Below, piece after piece: positions 22,717 through 31,567 of a DNA stretch of 64,000 nucleotides (the stretch's first letter is position 1; each line of letters opens with the position of its first letter). The notes beneath the pieces are model-generated. The model ran no database searches. It worked only from the letters and a program-made list of their open reading frames with translations, and was not told the DNA's origin. Source of the DNA: JBFKAV01 sp041621405 (lineage in GTDB: Bacteria; Pseudomonadota; Alphaproteobacteria; Rhodobacterales; Rhodobacteraceae); the NCBI GenBank assembly GCA_041621405.1, contig JBFKAV010000001.1, positions 1 through 64,000 on the forward strand, given 5' to 3'. The position numbers and the translations under genes are program-made.

Positions 22717-25611
22717 CTAGCCGATTTCGCCGAGACGGGCCAGCGCGGCCCGAAGCTTGCCGGCCTCCTCCTCGCCGAGCGCCAGCTTCTCGCGGGTTTC
22801 CTCCACCACGTCCTCGGGCGCGCTCTCGACGAACTTGGGGTTGCCGAGGCGGCCGCGGAGGCCCCCGAGGTCCTTCTCGAGCTTCTCGAGCGATCTTGCG
22901 AGCCGCGCCTTCTCCTCGCCGATGTCGATCACCCCCTCGAGCGGCAGCGCGAAGGCGGCGCCTTCGACGGGAATGGTGATCGCGCCCTTCGGGGCGGTCT
23001 TCGCCTCGGTCAGGCTGTCGATCCGGGCGAGCCGCCGGATCAGCGCCTCGTTCTCCTCCCAGGCGCTGCGGGCGCGGTCGTCGATGTCGGTGACCAGCAT
23101 CGGCAGCGTGAGCCCCACCGGGACGCCCATCTGGGCCCGGGCCGAGCGGACCTGCTCGATCAGCGCGATCACCCAGCCCATCTCGCGCTCGGCGGTCTCG
23201 TCGAGGAAGTCGGGGCCCTGGTCGGGCCAGTCGGCATGGGCGAGGAGCTTCGCGCGCGGCCCGGTCTCCTGCCACAGCGCCTCGGTGACGAAGGGCATGA
23301 TCGGGTGCAGCAGGATCAGGCACTGGTCGAGCACCCAGCGCATGGTGGCGCGGGTCTCGGCGGCCTCGGGGCCGGCGAGAAGGGGCTTCGCGAACTCGAT
23401 GTACCAGTCGCAGACCTTGCCCCAGGTGAAGGCGTAAAGCGCATTCGCGGCATCGTTGTAGCGGAACGCCTCGAGCGCGGCGTCGACCTCGGCGCGGACC
23501 CGCGCGGTCTCGGCAAGGATCCAGCGGCTGGCCGTGGCCTCCGGTCGCGGCGCCGCCGCCTGCGGCGGCTCGGCCAGCACGCCGTTCATCTCGGCGAAGC
23601 GGAAGGCGTTCCAGATCTTGGTGGTGAAGTTGCGGTAGCCGGCGATGCGGTCCTTCGAGAGCTTGAGGTCGCGGCCCATGCCGGCCATCGAGGTGACCGT
23701 GAAGCGCACCGCGTCGGCGCCGAACTCGTCGATGAGATCCAGGGGGTCGAGCACGTTGCCGAGCGACTTCGACATCTTCTTGCCCTTCTCGTCGCGGACG
23801 AGCGCGTGGACATAGACCGTGTGGAAGGGAATCTCGCCAACAACCGCGAGTTGCATCATCATCATCCGGGCAACCCAGAAGAAGAGGATGTCGAACCCGG
23901 TGACGAGCACGTCCGTGGGAAAATATCTCTTGAGCTCGGCGGTGTCCTCGGGCCAGCCGAGCGTGCCGATGGGCCAGAGGCCGGAGGAGAACCAGGTGTC
24001 GAGAACGTCCTCGTCGCGGTAGACGGGGATGAAGTCGCCCTCGTAGAAGGCGGGCTCGGGGTGGTCTGGGTCCTCGTGGTAAACCGAATTCTCCTCCCAG
24101 ACGAGCTCGGCCTCGAACTTCGGCCGCACCCGCGCCGGCTTTCCGAAGTGCGTCTCGAACCGCGCCAGCGCCTCGGCCTCAGTGGCGGCGCAGACGCTCT
24201 TGCCGAAGGGACCATACCAGACCGGCACCTGGTGCCCCCACCAGAGCTGGCGCGAGATGCACCAGGGCTCGATGTTCTCGAGCCAGTGGTAATAGACCTT
24301 CTCGTGCTGCTCGGGCAGGATCTTGGTCTTGCCCTGCTTCACCGCGTCGATGGCAGGCTCGACGATCTTCGCCGAATCCACGAACCACTGGTCGGTGAGG
24401 TAGGGCTCGATCGCCACCTTCGAGCGGTCGCCGTGGGGCACCGTGTGCCGGTCGGCGTCCACGCCGTCGAGCCAGCCTTCCTCGGTCGCGGTCTGGACGA
24501 TCCAGTCGCGCGCCTCGTAGCGGTCGAGCCCGTCGAGCGCCTCGATCAGACGGGCGACGCCGTCGGGATCGCCACCCTCGGCGAAGTCGGCGTTGCCCTT
24601 GAGGAACATCCCAGCCCGCGTGGTCATCACGTTGACGGCGCTCAGCCCGCAGCGGCTCCCGACCTCCCAGTCGTTGAAATCATGCGCCGGGGTGATCTTC
24701 ACCGCTCCGGTGCCCTTGGTCGGGTCGGCGTAGGTGTCGGCGACGATCGGGATGCGGCGGCCCACCAGCGGCAGGATCACGTCCTTGCCGATCAGGTGCT
24801 GGTAGCGCGGGTCCTCGGGGTGGACGGCGACGCCGGTGTCGCCCAGCATGGTCTCGGGCCGGGTCGTGGCGACGACCAGGTAGTCGCGTTCCTCCCAGTC
24901 GATCGGGTCGTTCTCCTCGTCGAACGCCACGGGGATCCGCGTGGTCTCGCCGTCGGCGAGCCGGTAGCGCAGGCGCCACATCTGGCCCTCGACCTCGACC
25001 TGCTCGACCTCGAGGTCCGAGATCGCGGTCTCGAAATGCGGGTCCCAGTTCACCAGCCGCTTGCCGCGGTAGATCAGGCCCTTGTTGTGCATCTCCACGA
25101 AGACCTTGATGACGGCATCGTGGAAATTGCCTTCTTCGCCGGCGGGGGCGCCCGGGGCGCCCGACATGGTGAAGGCCTCGCGGCTCCAGTCGCACGACGC
25201 GCCGAGGCGTTCGAGCTGGCCCTTGATGTTGCCGCGCGATCTGACCTTCTGCTGCCAGACCCGCTCGACGAACTTCTCCCGTCCCATCTCGCGGCGCGAG
25301 GTCTTTCCTTCCTTCGCCAGTTCCCGCTCGACGACCATCTGGGTGGCGATGCCGGCGTGGTCGGTGCCCGGCTGCCAAAGAGTGTCGTGGCCGCGCATCC
25401 GGTGCCAGCGGGTAAGGATGTCCTGCAGCGTGTTGTTGAAGGCATGCCCCATGTGCAGCGAGCCGGTCACGTTCGGCGGCGGGATCATGATGCAGAAGGT
25501 CTCGGCGCCCGGCGCGGCGTTCGCCCCGGCCTGGAACGCGTTCTCGCGCTCCCAGAGCGCCGAGATCCGCGCCTCGGCCTCGGCCGGATCGTAGGTCTTG
25601 TCCATCGCCAT
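22717..25611 (-). CDS. valS: Valyl-tRNA synthetase
   Basis: ValRS charges tRNA-Val; it is a class I synthetase with an editing (CP1) domain. The 964 residues include the HIGH-type motif GSLHMGHA near residue 50, the catalytic KMSKS loop (GKKMSKSLGN) near 550-560, an anticodon-binding domain, and a C-terminal coiled-coil arm (EEKARLARSLEKLEKDLGGL) typical of ValRS. ATG 25611 (MAMDKTYDP) is chosen with GAGGGG upstream; ATG 25605 is two codons later. Monocistronic or followed by the HisC-like gene. Confidence 0.98.
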   Translation of the reverse strand: MAMDKTYDPAEAEARISALWERENAFQAGANAAPGAETFCIMIPPPNVTGSLHMGHAFNNTLQDILTRWHRMRGHDTLWQPGTDHAGIATQMVVERELAKEGKTSRREMGREKFVERVWQQKVRSRGNIKGQLERLGASCDWSREAFTMSGAPGAPAGEEGNFHDAVIKVFVEMHNKGLIYRGKRLVNWDPHFETAISDLEVEQVEVEGQMWRLRYRLADGETTRIPVAFDEENDPIDWEERDYLVVATTRPETMLGDTGVAVHPEDPRYQHLIGKDVILPLVGRRIPIVADTYADPTKGTGAVKITPAHDFNDWEVGSRCGLSAVNVMTTRAGMFLKGNADFAEGGDPDGVARLIEALDGLDRYEARDWIVQTATEEGWLDGVDADRHTVPHGDRSKVAIEPYLTDQWFVDSAKIVEPAIDAVKQGKTKILPEQHEKVYYHWLENIEPWCISRQLWWGHQVPVWYGPFGKSVCAATEAEALARFETHFGKPARVRPKFEAELVWEENSVYHEDPDHPEPAFYEGDFIPVYRDEDVLDTWFSSGLWPIGTLGWPEDTAELKRYFPTDVLVTGFDILFFWVARMMMMQLAVVGEIPFHTVYVHALVRDEKGKKMSKSLGNVLDPLDLIDEFGADAVRFTVTSMAGMGRDLKLSKDRIAGYRNFTTKIWNAFRFAEMNGVLAEPPQAAAPRPEATASRWILAETARVRAEVDAALEAFRYNDAANALYAFTWGKVCDWYIEFAKPLLAGPEAAETRATMRWVLDQCLILLHPIMPFVTEALWQETGPRAKLLAHADWPDQGPDFLDETAEREMGWVIALIEQVRSARAQMGVPVGLTLPMLVTDIDDRARSAWEENEALIRRLARIDSLTEAKTAPKGAITIPVEGAAFALPLEGVIDIGEEKARLARSLEKLEKDLGGLRGRLGNPKFVESAPEDVVEETREKLALGEEEAGKLRAALARLGEIG

Positions 25612-25679
25612 AGCGTGCTGCCCCTCGTTGATGGGCTTTCCTCTACCGAAGGCCGGGGGGAAGGCCAAGCGCCTAGCCT

Positions 25680-25757
25680 GCTTCACTCTGGTCGAAATAT
25701 CCCGCGGGGGGAGCCCGGAACGGGCGGGGGGCGCGAAGCCCCCCTCCGGCGCCGGGG
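25680..25757. repeat. Intergenic repeat, copy 3, with strong hairpin
   Basis: This lies between the Lrp-type gene and valS. The plus strand has core CTGGTCGAAATATCC (25688-25702), identical to copy 4, followed by a G-tract. A strong hairpin with a 7-bp stem, GGGGGGC/GCCCCCC, occupies 25726-25744. On the minus strand the hairpin directly follows the Lrp stop and precedes the core, the same order as copy 1 after ptsP. It probably acts as a 3'-end element for the Lrp transcript. Confidence 0.55.
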
Positions 25758-26207
25758 TCAGACGGCGCGGTCGATCTTGGTGGAGAGATGGATCAGGCTT
25801 TCGGTATCGGTCACTCCGGGCAGCGCGCCGATCCGGTCGAGCGTTTCGTCCAGCGATTGGGTGTTGTCGGCGGCGAGCTGCAGGATCAGGTCGATCCGCC
25901 CGGTCGTGGTATAGGCGGTTTCCACCTCGGGCAGAGCCTTCAGCCGCTGCAGCACCTGCGGTGCCGCCCTGGGCTCGATCTGCAACAGCACCGTCGCCTT
26001 GATCCGCCTCAGCGTCAGCGCCTGGCCCAGCTTGATTGTGTAGCCGGCGATGACGCCGTTGTGCTCGAGCCGCTCGATTCGCGCCTGCACCGTCGAACGG
26101 GCGACCTTGAATCGACGGGCGAGCTGCGACGTGGAGGTGCTGGAATTCGCCGCCAGCGCGGCCAGCAGCCTCTGATCCAGGTCGTCTAGATCAAATTGTA
26201 GTGCCAT
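25758..26207 (-). CDS. Lrp/AsnC-family transcriptional regulator
   Basis: A 149-residue feast/famine regulator. The N-terminal winged HTH is DLDDLDQRLLAALAANSS...SQLARRFKVARSTVQARIERLE (about 5-50). The C-terminal RAM ligand-binding domain contains VLQIEPRAAPQVLQRLKALP and TTTGRIDLILQLAA with the loop Gly/Asp typical of effector binding. It is divergent from the ornithine/lysine decarboxylase gene across 206 bp, so it most likely controls that gene in response to an amino acid or polyamine precursor; that link is inferred from position. Confidence 0.92.
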   Translation of the reverse strand: MALQFDLDDLDQRLLAALAANSSTSTSQLARRFKVARSTVQARIERLEHNGVIAGYTIKLGQALTLRRIKATVLLQIEPRAAPQVLQRLKALPEVETAYTTTGRIDLILQLAADNTQSLDETLDRIGALPGVTDTESLIHLSTKIDRAV

Positions 26208-26284
26208 TTCGTCATTCTGCCAGCATATCAGCACAAATCAACTCTTTTCATCGGTGAATTCGTCCGCCATATGGGGCTCACTCG

Positions 26285-26296
26285 TTTTCAGGAAAA
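26285..26296. promoter_or_regulatory. Candidate operator between Lrp and decarboxylase genes
   Basis: TTTTC-AG-GAAAA is a 12-bp inverted repeat in the 206-bp divergent intergenic region (26208-26413). This region is AT-richer than its surroundings and otherwise shows no frame. Short AT-flanked palindromes are typical of Lrp/AsnC binding, but the match is too short to be sure. Confidence 0.3.
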
Positions 26297-26413
26297 GGGC
26301 GGCTCATACGCACCTGGCCTGGTTGAGGAAACGCAACTTCGCCGCGTCTCCCAACCCGTATGCCGGGGTAAGAGTTCGCTTGTCTGTTGGCTACCGAAAA
26401 AAGGGCAGGGCCG

Positions 26414-27559
26414 ATGGGACTTTCGAAAACGATCTGGTCGAAACCGACCGAACTCCTCCGCGTCCAGCAGCCGGACAACCCGGTGCTGTTCTTCGCCCCG
26501 GCCGTGCTCCAGGAGACCGCGCGGCGGTTCCTCTTGGGCTTTCCGGGGCTCGTCACCTACGCGGTGAAATCGAACCCCGACGAGATGGTGATCCAGAACC
26601 TCGATGCCGCCGGCATTCGCGGCTACGACGTCGCCTCGATCCACGAGATCGAGCTGATCCGCCGCCTCGCCCCGGGCTCGGCCATGCATTACAACAACCC
26701 GGTCCGCTCGCGCGCCGAGATCGCCCGCGCGGTGCAGCTTGGGGTGCGCTCCTACTCGGTCGACAGCCGCTCGGAACTGGCCAAGCTCGTCGAGATCGTG
26801 CCGGCCGAGGGCGCCGAGATCTCGGTGCGCTTCAAGCTGCCGGTGAACGGCGCGGCCTACAACTTCGGCGCCAAGTTCGGCGCCACCGCGGAGCTCGCTG
26901 CCGAGCTCCTGCGCGAGGTCGCCTGCGCGGGCTTCACGCCCTCGCTCACCTTCCATCCCGGTACCCAGTGCACCGACCCGATGGCCTGGGACGCCTATAT
27001 CCGCACCGCGGCCGAGATCGCCCGCGAGGCCGGCGTCAGGATCGCGCGGCTCAACGTCGGCGGCGGCTTCCCGGCGCACCGGCTGTCGGATCTGGCGCCG
27101 GAGCTCGAGGCGATCTTCGCGCTGATCGAGCGAGTGACCGGCGAGGCCTTCGGTGCCGACCGCCCGGCGCTCGTCTGCGAGCCCGGCCGGGGCCTCGTGG
27201 CCGAGGCCTTCTCGCTTGCGACGCGGGTGCGCGCGGTGCGCGACGAGGCGCATGTGTTCCTCAACGACGGCGTCTATGGCGGGCTCTCGGAGCTTCCGCT
27301 GATCGGCCCGATCGATCGTGTGGAAGTGGTGGATCTCGACACCCGGCCCCGTGCCGGCGTGCCGGTGCCGCGCATCGTCTTCGGCCCGACCTGCGATTCG
27401 GTCGACCGGCTGCCGGGCGAGCTGCCCCTGCCGGCCGACATCGAGGAGGGCGACTACGTGATCTTCCACGGCCTCGGCGCCTACTCGACCGCGACCAACA
27501 CGCGTTTCAACGGCTTCGGCGAGATGGAGATCGCGACCACCCTGTCGCTGCGCGACTAA
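26414..27559 (+). CDS. Ornithine/lysine decarboxylase, alanine-racemase fold (type III)
   Basis: A PLP enzyme making putrescine and/or cadaverine, feeding polyamine synthesis. The 381 residues follow the eukaryote-like, fold-type III plan. The PLP lysine is Lys52 in TYAVKSNPDE. Other motifs are YDVASIHEIELI, SLTFHPGTQC, LNVGGGFPAHR (phosphate loop), VCEPGRGLVAEA and the active-site Cys in FGPTCDSVDRL, which completes the second site across the dimer. ATG 26414 follows AGGGCAGGG. The Lrp regulator is divergent. Bacterial members often accept both ornithine and lysine. Confidence 0.95.
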   Translation: MGLSKTIWSKPTELLRVQQPDNPVLFFAPAVLQETARRFLLGFPGLVTYAVKSNPDEMVIQNLDAAGIRGYDVASIHEIELIRRLAPGSAMHYNNPVRSRAEIARAVQLGVRSYSVDSRSELAKLVEIVPAEGAEISVRFKLPVNGAAYNFGAKFGATAELAAELLREVACAGFTPSLTFHPGTQCTDPMAWDAYIRTAAEIAREAGVRIARLNVGGGFPAHRLSDLAPELEAIFALIERVTGEAFGADRPALVCEPGRGLVAEAFSLATRVRAVRDEAHVFLNDGVYGGLSELPLIGPIDRVEVVDLDTRPRAGVPVPRIVFGPTCDSVDRLPGELPLPADIEEGDYVIFHGLGAYSTATNTRFNGFGEMEIATTLSLRD

Positions 27560-27637
27560 GCGCCGCCGCGCGAGCCTCTGGACAGCCTCCGCCTGCCCAT
27601 TACCCTATGAGGGAAACCGGCGGGCGGGGGCGCATTC

Positions 27638-29935
27638 ATGGACAAGTTCGGCACGGCGCAGACGGCGGCCCGGCGGGAGGACGGACGGTTCCTGACCGGG
27701 CGCGGCCGCTACGTCGACGACGTCGCGCCAAAGGCCGCGCTGCGCGCCCATTTCCTGCGCTCGGCGGTGGCCCATGCCGATATGCTCGCGCTCGACACCG
27801 GGGCGGCTAAGGCGGCCCCGGGCGTGCACGGGGTGTTCACCGCAGAGGACCTCGAGGCGGCGGGCGTCGATCTCCACATCGCGGCCGACGTGGTGACCAA
27901 CCGCGATGGCAGCCTGGCATCCGACCCGTTCCGCCCGATCCTCGCCAAGGGGCGAGTACGGCACGTCGGCGAGGCGGTGGCGATGGTCGTGGCCGAGACC
28001 CTGACTCAGGCGAAGGACGCGGCCGAGCTCATCGGCTTCGTCTACGAAGAGCGGGCCGCGCATCTGGCCCTCGCCCCCGGCGGCGAGTCGCTGCACGAGG
28101 AGGCGCCGGAGAACCTCGCCTACGACTGGGCGCTGGGCGACGAGGCCGCCACCGAGGCAGCCTTCGCGCGGGCCGCGCACCGCGTCGCGCTGACGCTCGA
28201 GCACAACCGGGTGATCGCGAACTCGATGGAGCCGCGCGGCGCCTTCGCCGAATGGCGGGACGGGCGGCTGCACCTGGCCGTGGCCAGCCAGGGCGTGTGG
28301 GCATTGAAGGACGTGCTCGTCCACCAGCTCGGGCTCGGCCCCGGGGCGGTTCGGGTGACCAACCCCGACGTCGGCGGTGGCTTCGGCATGAAGGGGTTGA
28401 CCTATCCCGAATACATCGCGATCGCCCATGCCGCCCGTGCCCTCGGGGTGCCGGTGCGCTGGATCTGCGAGCGCACCGAAGCGATGCTCTCCGACAACGC
28501 CGGCCGCGACCTCGTGAGCGTGGCCGAGCTCGCCTTCGACGCGGCGCACCACATTCTCGCCTTCCGCGTCAAGATTTCGTCCAATCTTGGTGCCTATAGT
28601 TCGGAGTTCGCTCAGTCGATTCAGTCTGACGTCTCGGCGCGCGTGCTGACCGGGGTCTACGATGTGCAAACCGTGTTCGTGAACGCAAAGGGCATCTACA
28701 CCAACACCACGCCGGTCGACGCCTACCGCGGCGCCGGGCGGCCCGAGGCGATCTATACGCTCGAGCGGGCGATCGACCAGGCCGCGCGCGTGCTCGGCGT
28801 CGATCCCTGGGCGCTCCGCGAGAAGAACTTCATTCGCAGATTCCCCTACCGGACCGCCTCCGGCGAGCTCTACGACGTGGGCGATTTCTCCCGCGTGCTC
28901 GCCCGGGCGACACGCGAGGCCGACGTCCCGGGCTTTGCCGGACGCCGTGCCGAGTCCGGGCGGCGCGGGCGGCTCCGCGCCCTCGGCCTCTGCTGCTACA
29001 TCGAATCGATCCTCGGCGATCCGTTCGAGCACGCCCGGGTCGAGTTCCGCGAGGGCGGCCGCGTCGCGCTCTATGTCGGTACCCAATCGAACGGGCAGGG
29101 GCACGAGACCGTCTTCGCCGAGTTCCTCGCCGGCCGCACCGGGATTCCTGCCGACCGGATCGAGGTGGTGCAGGGCGACAGCGACATCATTCCGCAAGGC
29201 GGCGGCACCGGCGGCTCGCGCTCGGTGACGGTGCAGGGCACCGCCACCATCGCCACCGTGGAGAAGATCAAAGAGGCCTTCGCCCCGTTTCTCGAGGCCG
29301 AGCTCGGCGCCGAGGGCTTCGAATTCGACGGCGTCGCCTTCCGCGCGCCGGGCACCAACTACGCGATTACCATGCTCGAGGCGGCCGAGATGGCCCGCGG
29401 CTCGGGGCGCGAAGATCTACTCGACCACCGGGCGCGGGCCGAGCTTCCGGGCCGCAGCTACCCCAACGGCGCGCATCTGGCCGAGGTGGAGATCGACCCC
29501 GAGACCGGCGCAGTCTCCCTCGTCGCCTATACCGTCACCGACGATTTCGGCGTGCTGATGCACCCGCAGCTCGCCGAGGGCCAGGTCCACGGCGGCGTTG
29601 CCCAGGGCGTCGGCCAGGCGGTGACCGAGCGCGCCGTTCACGATCCCGAGACCGGGCAACTGCTCACGGCGACGTTCATGGACTATGCCATGCCGCGCGC
29701 CGACAGTCTGCCCATGATCGCCTTTACCACCGAACCGGTGCCCTCGACCGCCAACCCGATCGGCATGAAGGGCTGCGGCGAGGCGGGCAGCGTCGGTGCG
29801 CTCGCCGCCGTGGCGAACGCGGTGGCGGACGCGCTCGCGGCGCGCGGGGTTCCGGGCGAGACCGTGCAGATGCCGTTCACGCCGCTCCGGGTCTGGGGCT
29901 GGCTCGAGGAGGGGACGCGCGTTGCGGCTGAATAG
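27638..29935 (+). CDS. Orphan xanthine-dehydrogenase-family molybdopterin-binding (large) subunit
   Basis: A 765-residue molybdenum hydroxylase catalytic subunit (CoxL/XdhB-like). Recognisable parts are the N-terminal a/b hammerhead domain (GRFLTGRGRYVDDVAPKAAL), VGGGFGMKG, AYRGAGRPEAIY, QSNGQGHETVF (pterin contacts) and KGCGEAGSVGAL with the active-site Glu. The AYRGAGR motif lacks the AYRCSFR Cys of true aerobic CO dehydrogenase, so CO oxidation is not supported. Normally this subunit sits with FAD and [2Fe-2S] subunit genes; neither is present in the flanks, which is odd. The next gene starts 14 bp before its stop. Substrate unknown. Confidence 0.9.
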   Translation: MDKFGTAQTAARREDGRFLTGRGRYVDDVAPKAALRAHFLRSAVAHADMLALDTGAAKAAPGVHGVFTAEDLEAAGVDLHIAADVVTNRDGSLASDPFRPILAKGRVRHVGEAVAMVVAETLTQAKDAAELIGFVYEERAAHLALAPGGESLHEEAPENLAYDWALGDEAATEAAFARAAHRVALTLEHNRVIANSMEPRGAFAEWRDGRLHLAVASQGVWALKDVLVHQLGLGPGAVRVTNPDVGGGFGMKGLTYPEYIAIAHAARALGVPVRWICERTEAMLSDNAGRDLVSVAELAFDAAHHILAFRVKISSNLGAYSSEFAQSIQSDVSARVLTGVYDVQTVFVNAKGIYTNTTPVDAYRGAGRPEAIYTLERAIDQAARVLGVDPWALREKNFIRRFPYRTASGELYDVGDFSRVLARATREADVPGFAGRRAESGRRGRLRALGLCCYIESILGDPFEHARVEFREGGRVALYVGTQSNGQGHETVFAEFLAGRTGIPADRIEVVQGDSDIIPQGGGTGGSRSVTVQGTATIATVEKIKEAFAPFLEAELGAEGFEFDGVAFRAPGTNYAITMLEAAEMARGSGREDLLDHRARAELPGRSYPNGAHLAEVEIDPETGAVSLVAYTVTDDFGVLMHPQLAEGQVHGGVAQGVGQAVTERAVHDPETGQLLTATFMDYAMPRADSLPMIAFTTEPVPSTANPIGMKGCGEAGSVGALAAVANAVADALAARGVPGETVQMPFTPLRVWGWLEEGTRVAAE

Positions 29936-30983
29936 GACCCTCCGGCGGTGGCTCAGCCGCGAGCCGGTCGCAAAAGCGCACGGCGCCGAGCCCAAGCGCC
30001 GGGGCCGGGTCGATCACGTCATCATCCTCGACGGCACGATGTCGACGCTCGACCGGGGCGCCGAGACCAACGCGGGCCTGACCTACAAGCTTCTTGCCGA
30101 GCGCGGTCGCGTCGCCGGGCTCTCGCTCTACTACGAGGCCGGCATCCAGTGGGAGGAGTGGCGCCGTGCGCCGGACGTGATCATGGGCCGCGGCATCAAC
30201 CGCCAGATCCGCCGCGCCTACGGCTTTCTCGCCTCGCGCTACCGCCCGGGCGACCGGATCTTCCTGTTCGGCTTCTCGCGCGGCGCCTTCGCGGCGCGCT
30301 CGCTCGCCGGCGTGATCGACCGGGTCGGGCTGGTGCGCGCCGAGCACGCGACGATGCGGTCCGTTCGCGACGTCTACCGCCACTACGAGATCGATCCGGA
30401 AAGCCACGCCGCCAGACGCTTCGCCGAGCTCTATTGCCACCCGGAGGCGCCGATCGAGATGGTCGGGGTCTGGGACACGGTGAAGGCGCTCGGCCTGCGC
30501 CTGCCGATCGTCTGGAAGCTGACCGAGCCCCGGCACGCCTTCCACAACCACCGTCTCGGCGTCAGCATCCGCCACGGCTTCCACGCGCTCGCGCTCGACG
30601 AGACGCGTGAGGTATTCTCGCCGGTGCTTTGGTCCTGCGACGACCGGATGGCGCCGGACCAGGTCATCGAGCAGGTCTGGTTCCGCGGCGCCCACGGCGA
30701 CGTGGGCGGCCAGCTCGGCGGCTTCGAGGCGGCGCGGCCCCTGTCCAACATCCCGCTCGTCTGGATGCTCGAGAAGGCCGAGGGTTGCGGGCTGGTCTTG
30801 CCCTCGGGATGGCGCGCGCGCTTCCCGCGCGATGCCGAGGCGCCGTCGATCGGCACCTGGCGGAACTGGGGCAAGACCTTCCTCCTGCGCCGTCGCCGCA
30901 AGGTCGGGCTCGACCAGTCCGAGGCGATCCACCCCTCGGCCCTGGCGAGCCACCCGGACCTGACCCTGGCCGAGGCCGGCTGA
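29922..30983 (+). CDS. DUF2235 alpha/beta-hydrolase (Tle1-like phospholipase fold)
   Basis: A 353-residue DUF2235 protein, the domain of Tle1 type VI lipase effectors. It has VDHVIILDGTMSTLDRGAETN (N-terminal core), the nucleophile elbow GFSRGAFAARSLAGV (Ser in GxSxG near residue 124), a candidate acid in MVGVWDTVKALG, and the catalytic His region WFRGAHGDVGGQL. There is no signal peptide, PAAR, Rhs or T6SS gene nearby, so a housekeeping or secreted esterase is as likely as a toxin. The start is a TTG with GAGGAGGGG upstream, overlapping the molybdoenzyme's 3' end by 14 bp; the two are probably co-translated. Confidence 0.85.
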   Translation: MRLNRTLRRWLSREPVAKAHGAEPKRRGRVDHVIILDGTMSTLDRGAETNAGLTYKLLAERGRVAGLSLYYEAGIQWEEWRRAPDVIMGRGINRQIRRAYGFLASRYRPGDRIFLFGFSRGAFAARSLAGVIDRVGLVRAEHATMRSVRDVYRHYEIDPESHAARRFAELYCHPEAPIEMVGVWDTVKALGLRLPIVWKLTEPRHAFHNHRLGVSIRHGFHALALDETREVFSPVLWSCDDRMAPDQVIEQVWFRGAHGDVGGQLGGFEAARPLSNIPLVWMLEKAEGCGLVLPSGWRARFPRDAEAPSIGTWRNWGKTFLLRRRRKVGLDQSEAIHPSALASHPDLTLAEAG

Positions 30984-30991
30984 GCCTCGGC

Positions 30992-31567
30992 TCAGCCCGG
31001 GGTCCAGCGCATCAGCACGCGGCGAGGGGTGCGCTCCTCGATCTCGACGAAGCCGGCGCGGGAGAGGGCGGGCACCAGGCCGACGTATCCCGCGCCCCAG
31101 GCCATCGAGCCGCCCGGCCGGCGCGCCGCGGCCTCGACCGCAACGGCGCCGTGGTCTAAGGCGAAGTCGCAGGCAGCGCGGGCGAGAACCGTCATCAGGC
31201 CCTGGCGCTGGCGATCCCTGCGGACGAAGAAGCAGGAAACCGCCCAGGTACCCGCCGGCGTGTCCCCGGCCGGACGGGCCGTCGGCACCTTCTCGAACCG
31301 CGGCAGCTCGGCGCGCGGGGTGATCTGCACCCAGGCGGCCGGCCCCTCCTCGTCGTAGGCCAGGAGGCCGGGCGGACGCGGGCCCGTGGCGATGCGCTCG
31401 AGGAAGGCCGCGCGCAACGCGTCGCGGCCCGCAGAAGAAAACTCGGAGGAGGGCAGCCGCCAGAACATGCACCAGCAGCCGCGGGTGATGCTGTTCGTTT
31501 CGAACAGGGTCGCGAGATCGTCCGCCCGGTCGGGCGTCAGCGGGCGGATCTCGACGGCCTGGCTCAC
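30992..31567 (-). CDS. GNAT-family N-acetyltransferase
   Basis: A 191-residue acetyl-CoA-dependent acyltransferase. N-terminal IRPLTPDRADDLATLF and CWCMFWRLPSSEF match a GNAT subgroup in which a Trp/Cys-rich segment precedes the core. VSCFFVRRDRQRQGLMTVL is motif A, binding the acetyl-CoA pyrophosphate. The GTG start overlaps the TGA of the upstream permease as GTGA, making it the last gene of the dpp-like operon. It might acetylate imported amines or peptides, but the substrate is unknown. Convergent with the DUF2235 gene, 8 bp away. Confidence 0.85.
   Translation of the reverse strand: MSQAVEIRPLTPDRADDLATLFETNSITRGCWCMFWRLPSSEFSSAGRDALRAAFLERIATGPRPPGLLAYDEEGPAAWVQITPRAELPRFEKVPTARPAGDTPAGTWAVSCFFVRRDRQRQGLMTVLARAACDFALDHGAVAVEAAARRPGGSMAWGAGYVGLVPALSRAGFVEIEERTPRRVLMRWTPG

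Noticed and set aside
23236..25914. An 892-codon open frame antisense to valS.
   Set aside because: Same GC-bias artefact; valS on the other strand has all synthetase motifs.
27638..29935. Aerobic carbon monoxide dehydrogenase large subunit.
   Set aside because: The active-site loop reads AYRGAGR rather than AYRCSFR, and the coxM and coxS partner genes are missing.
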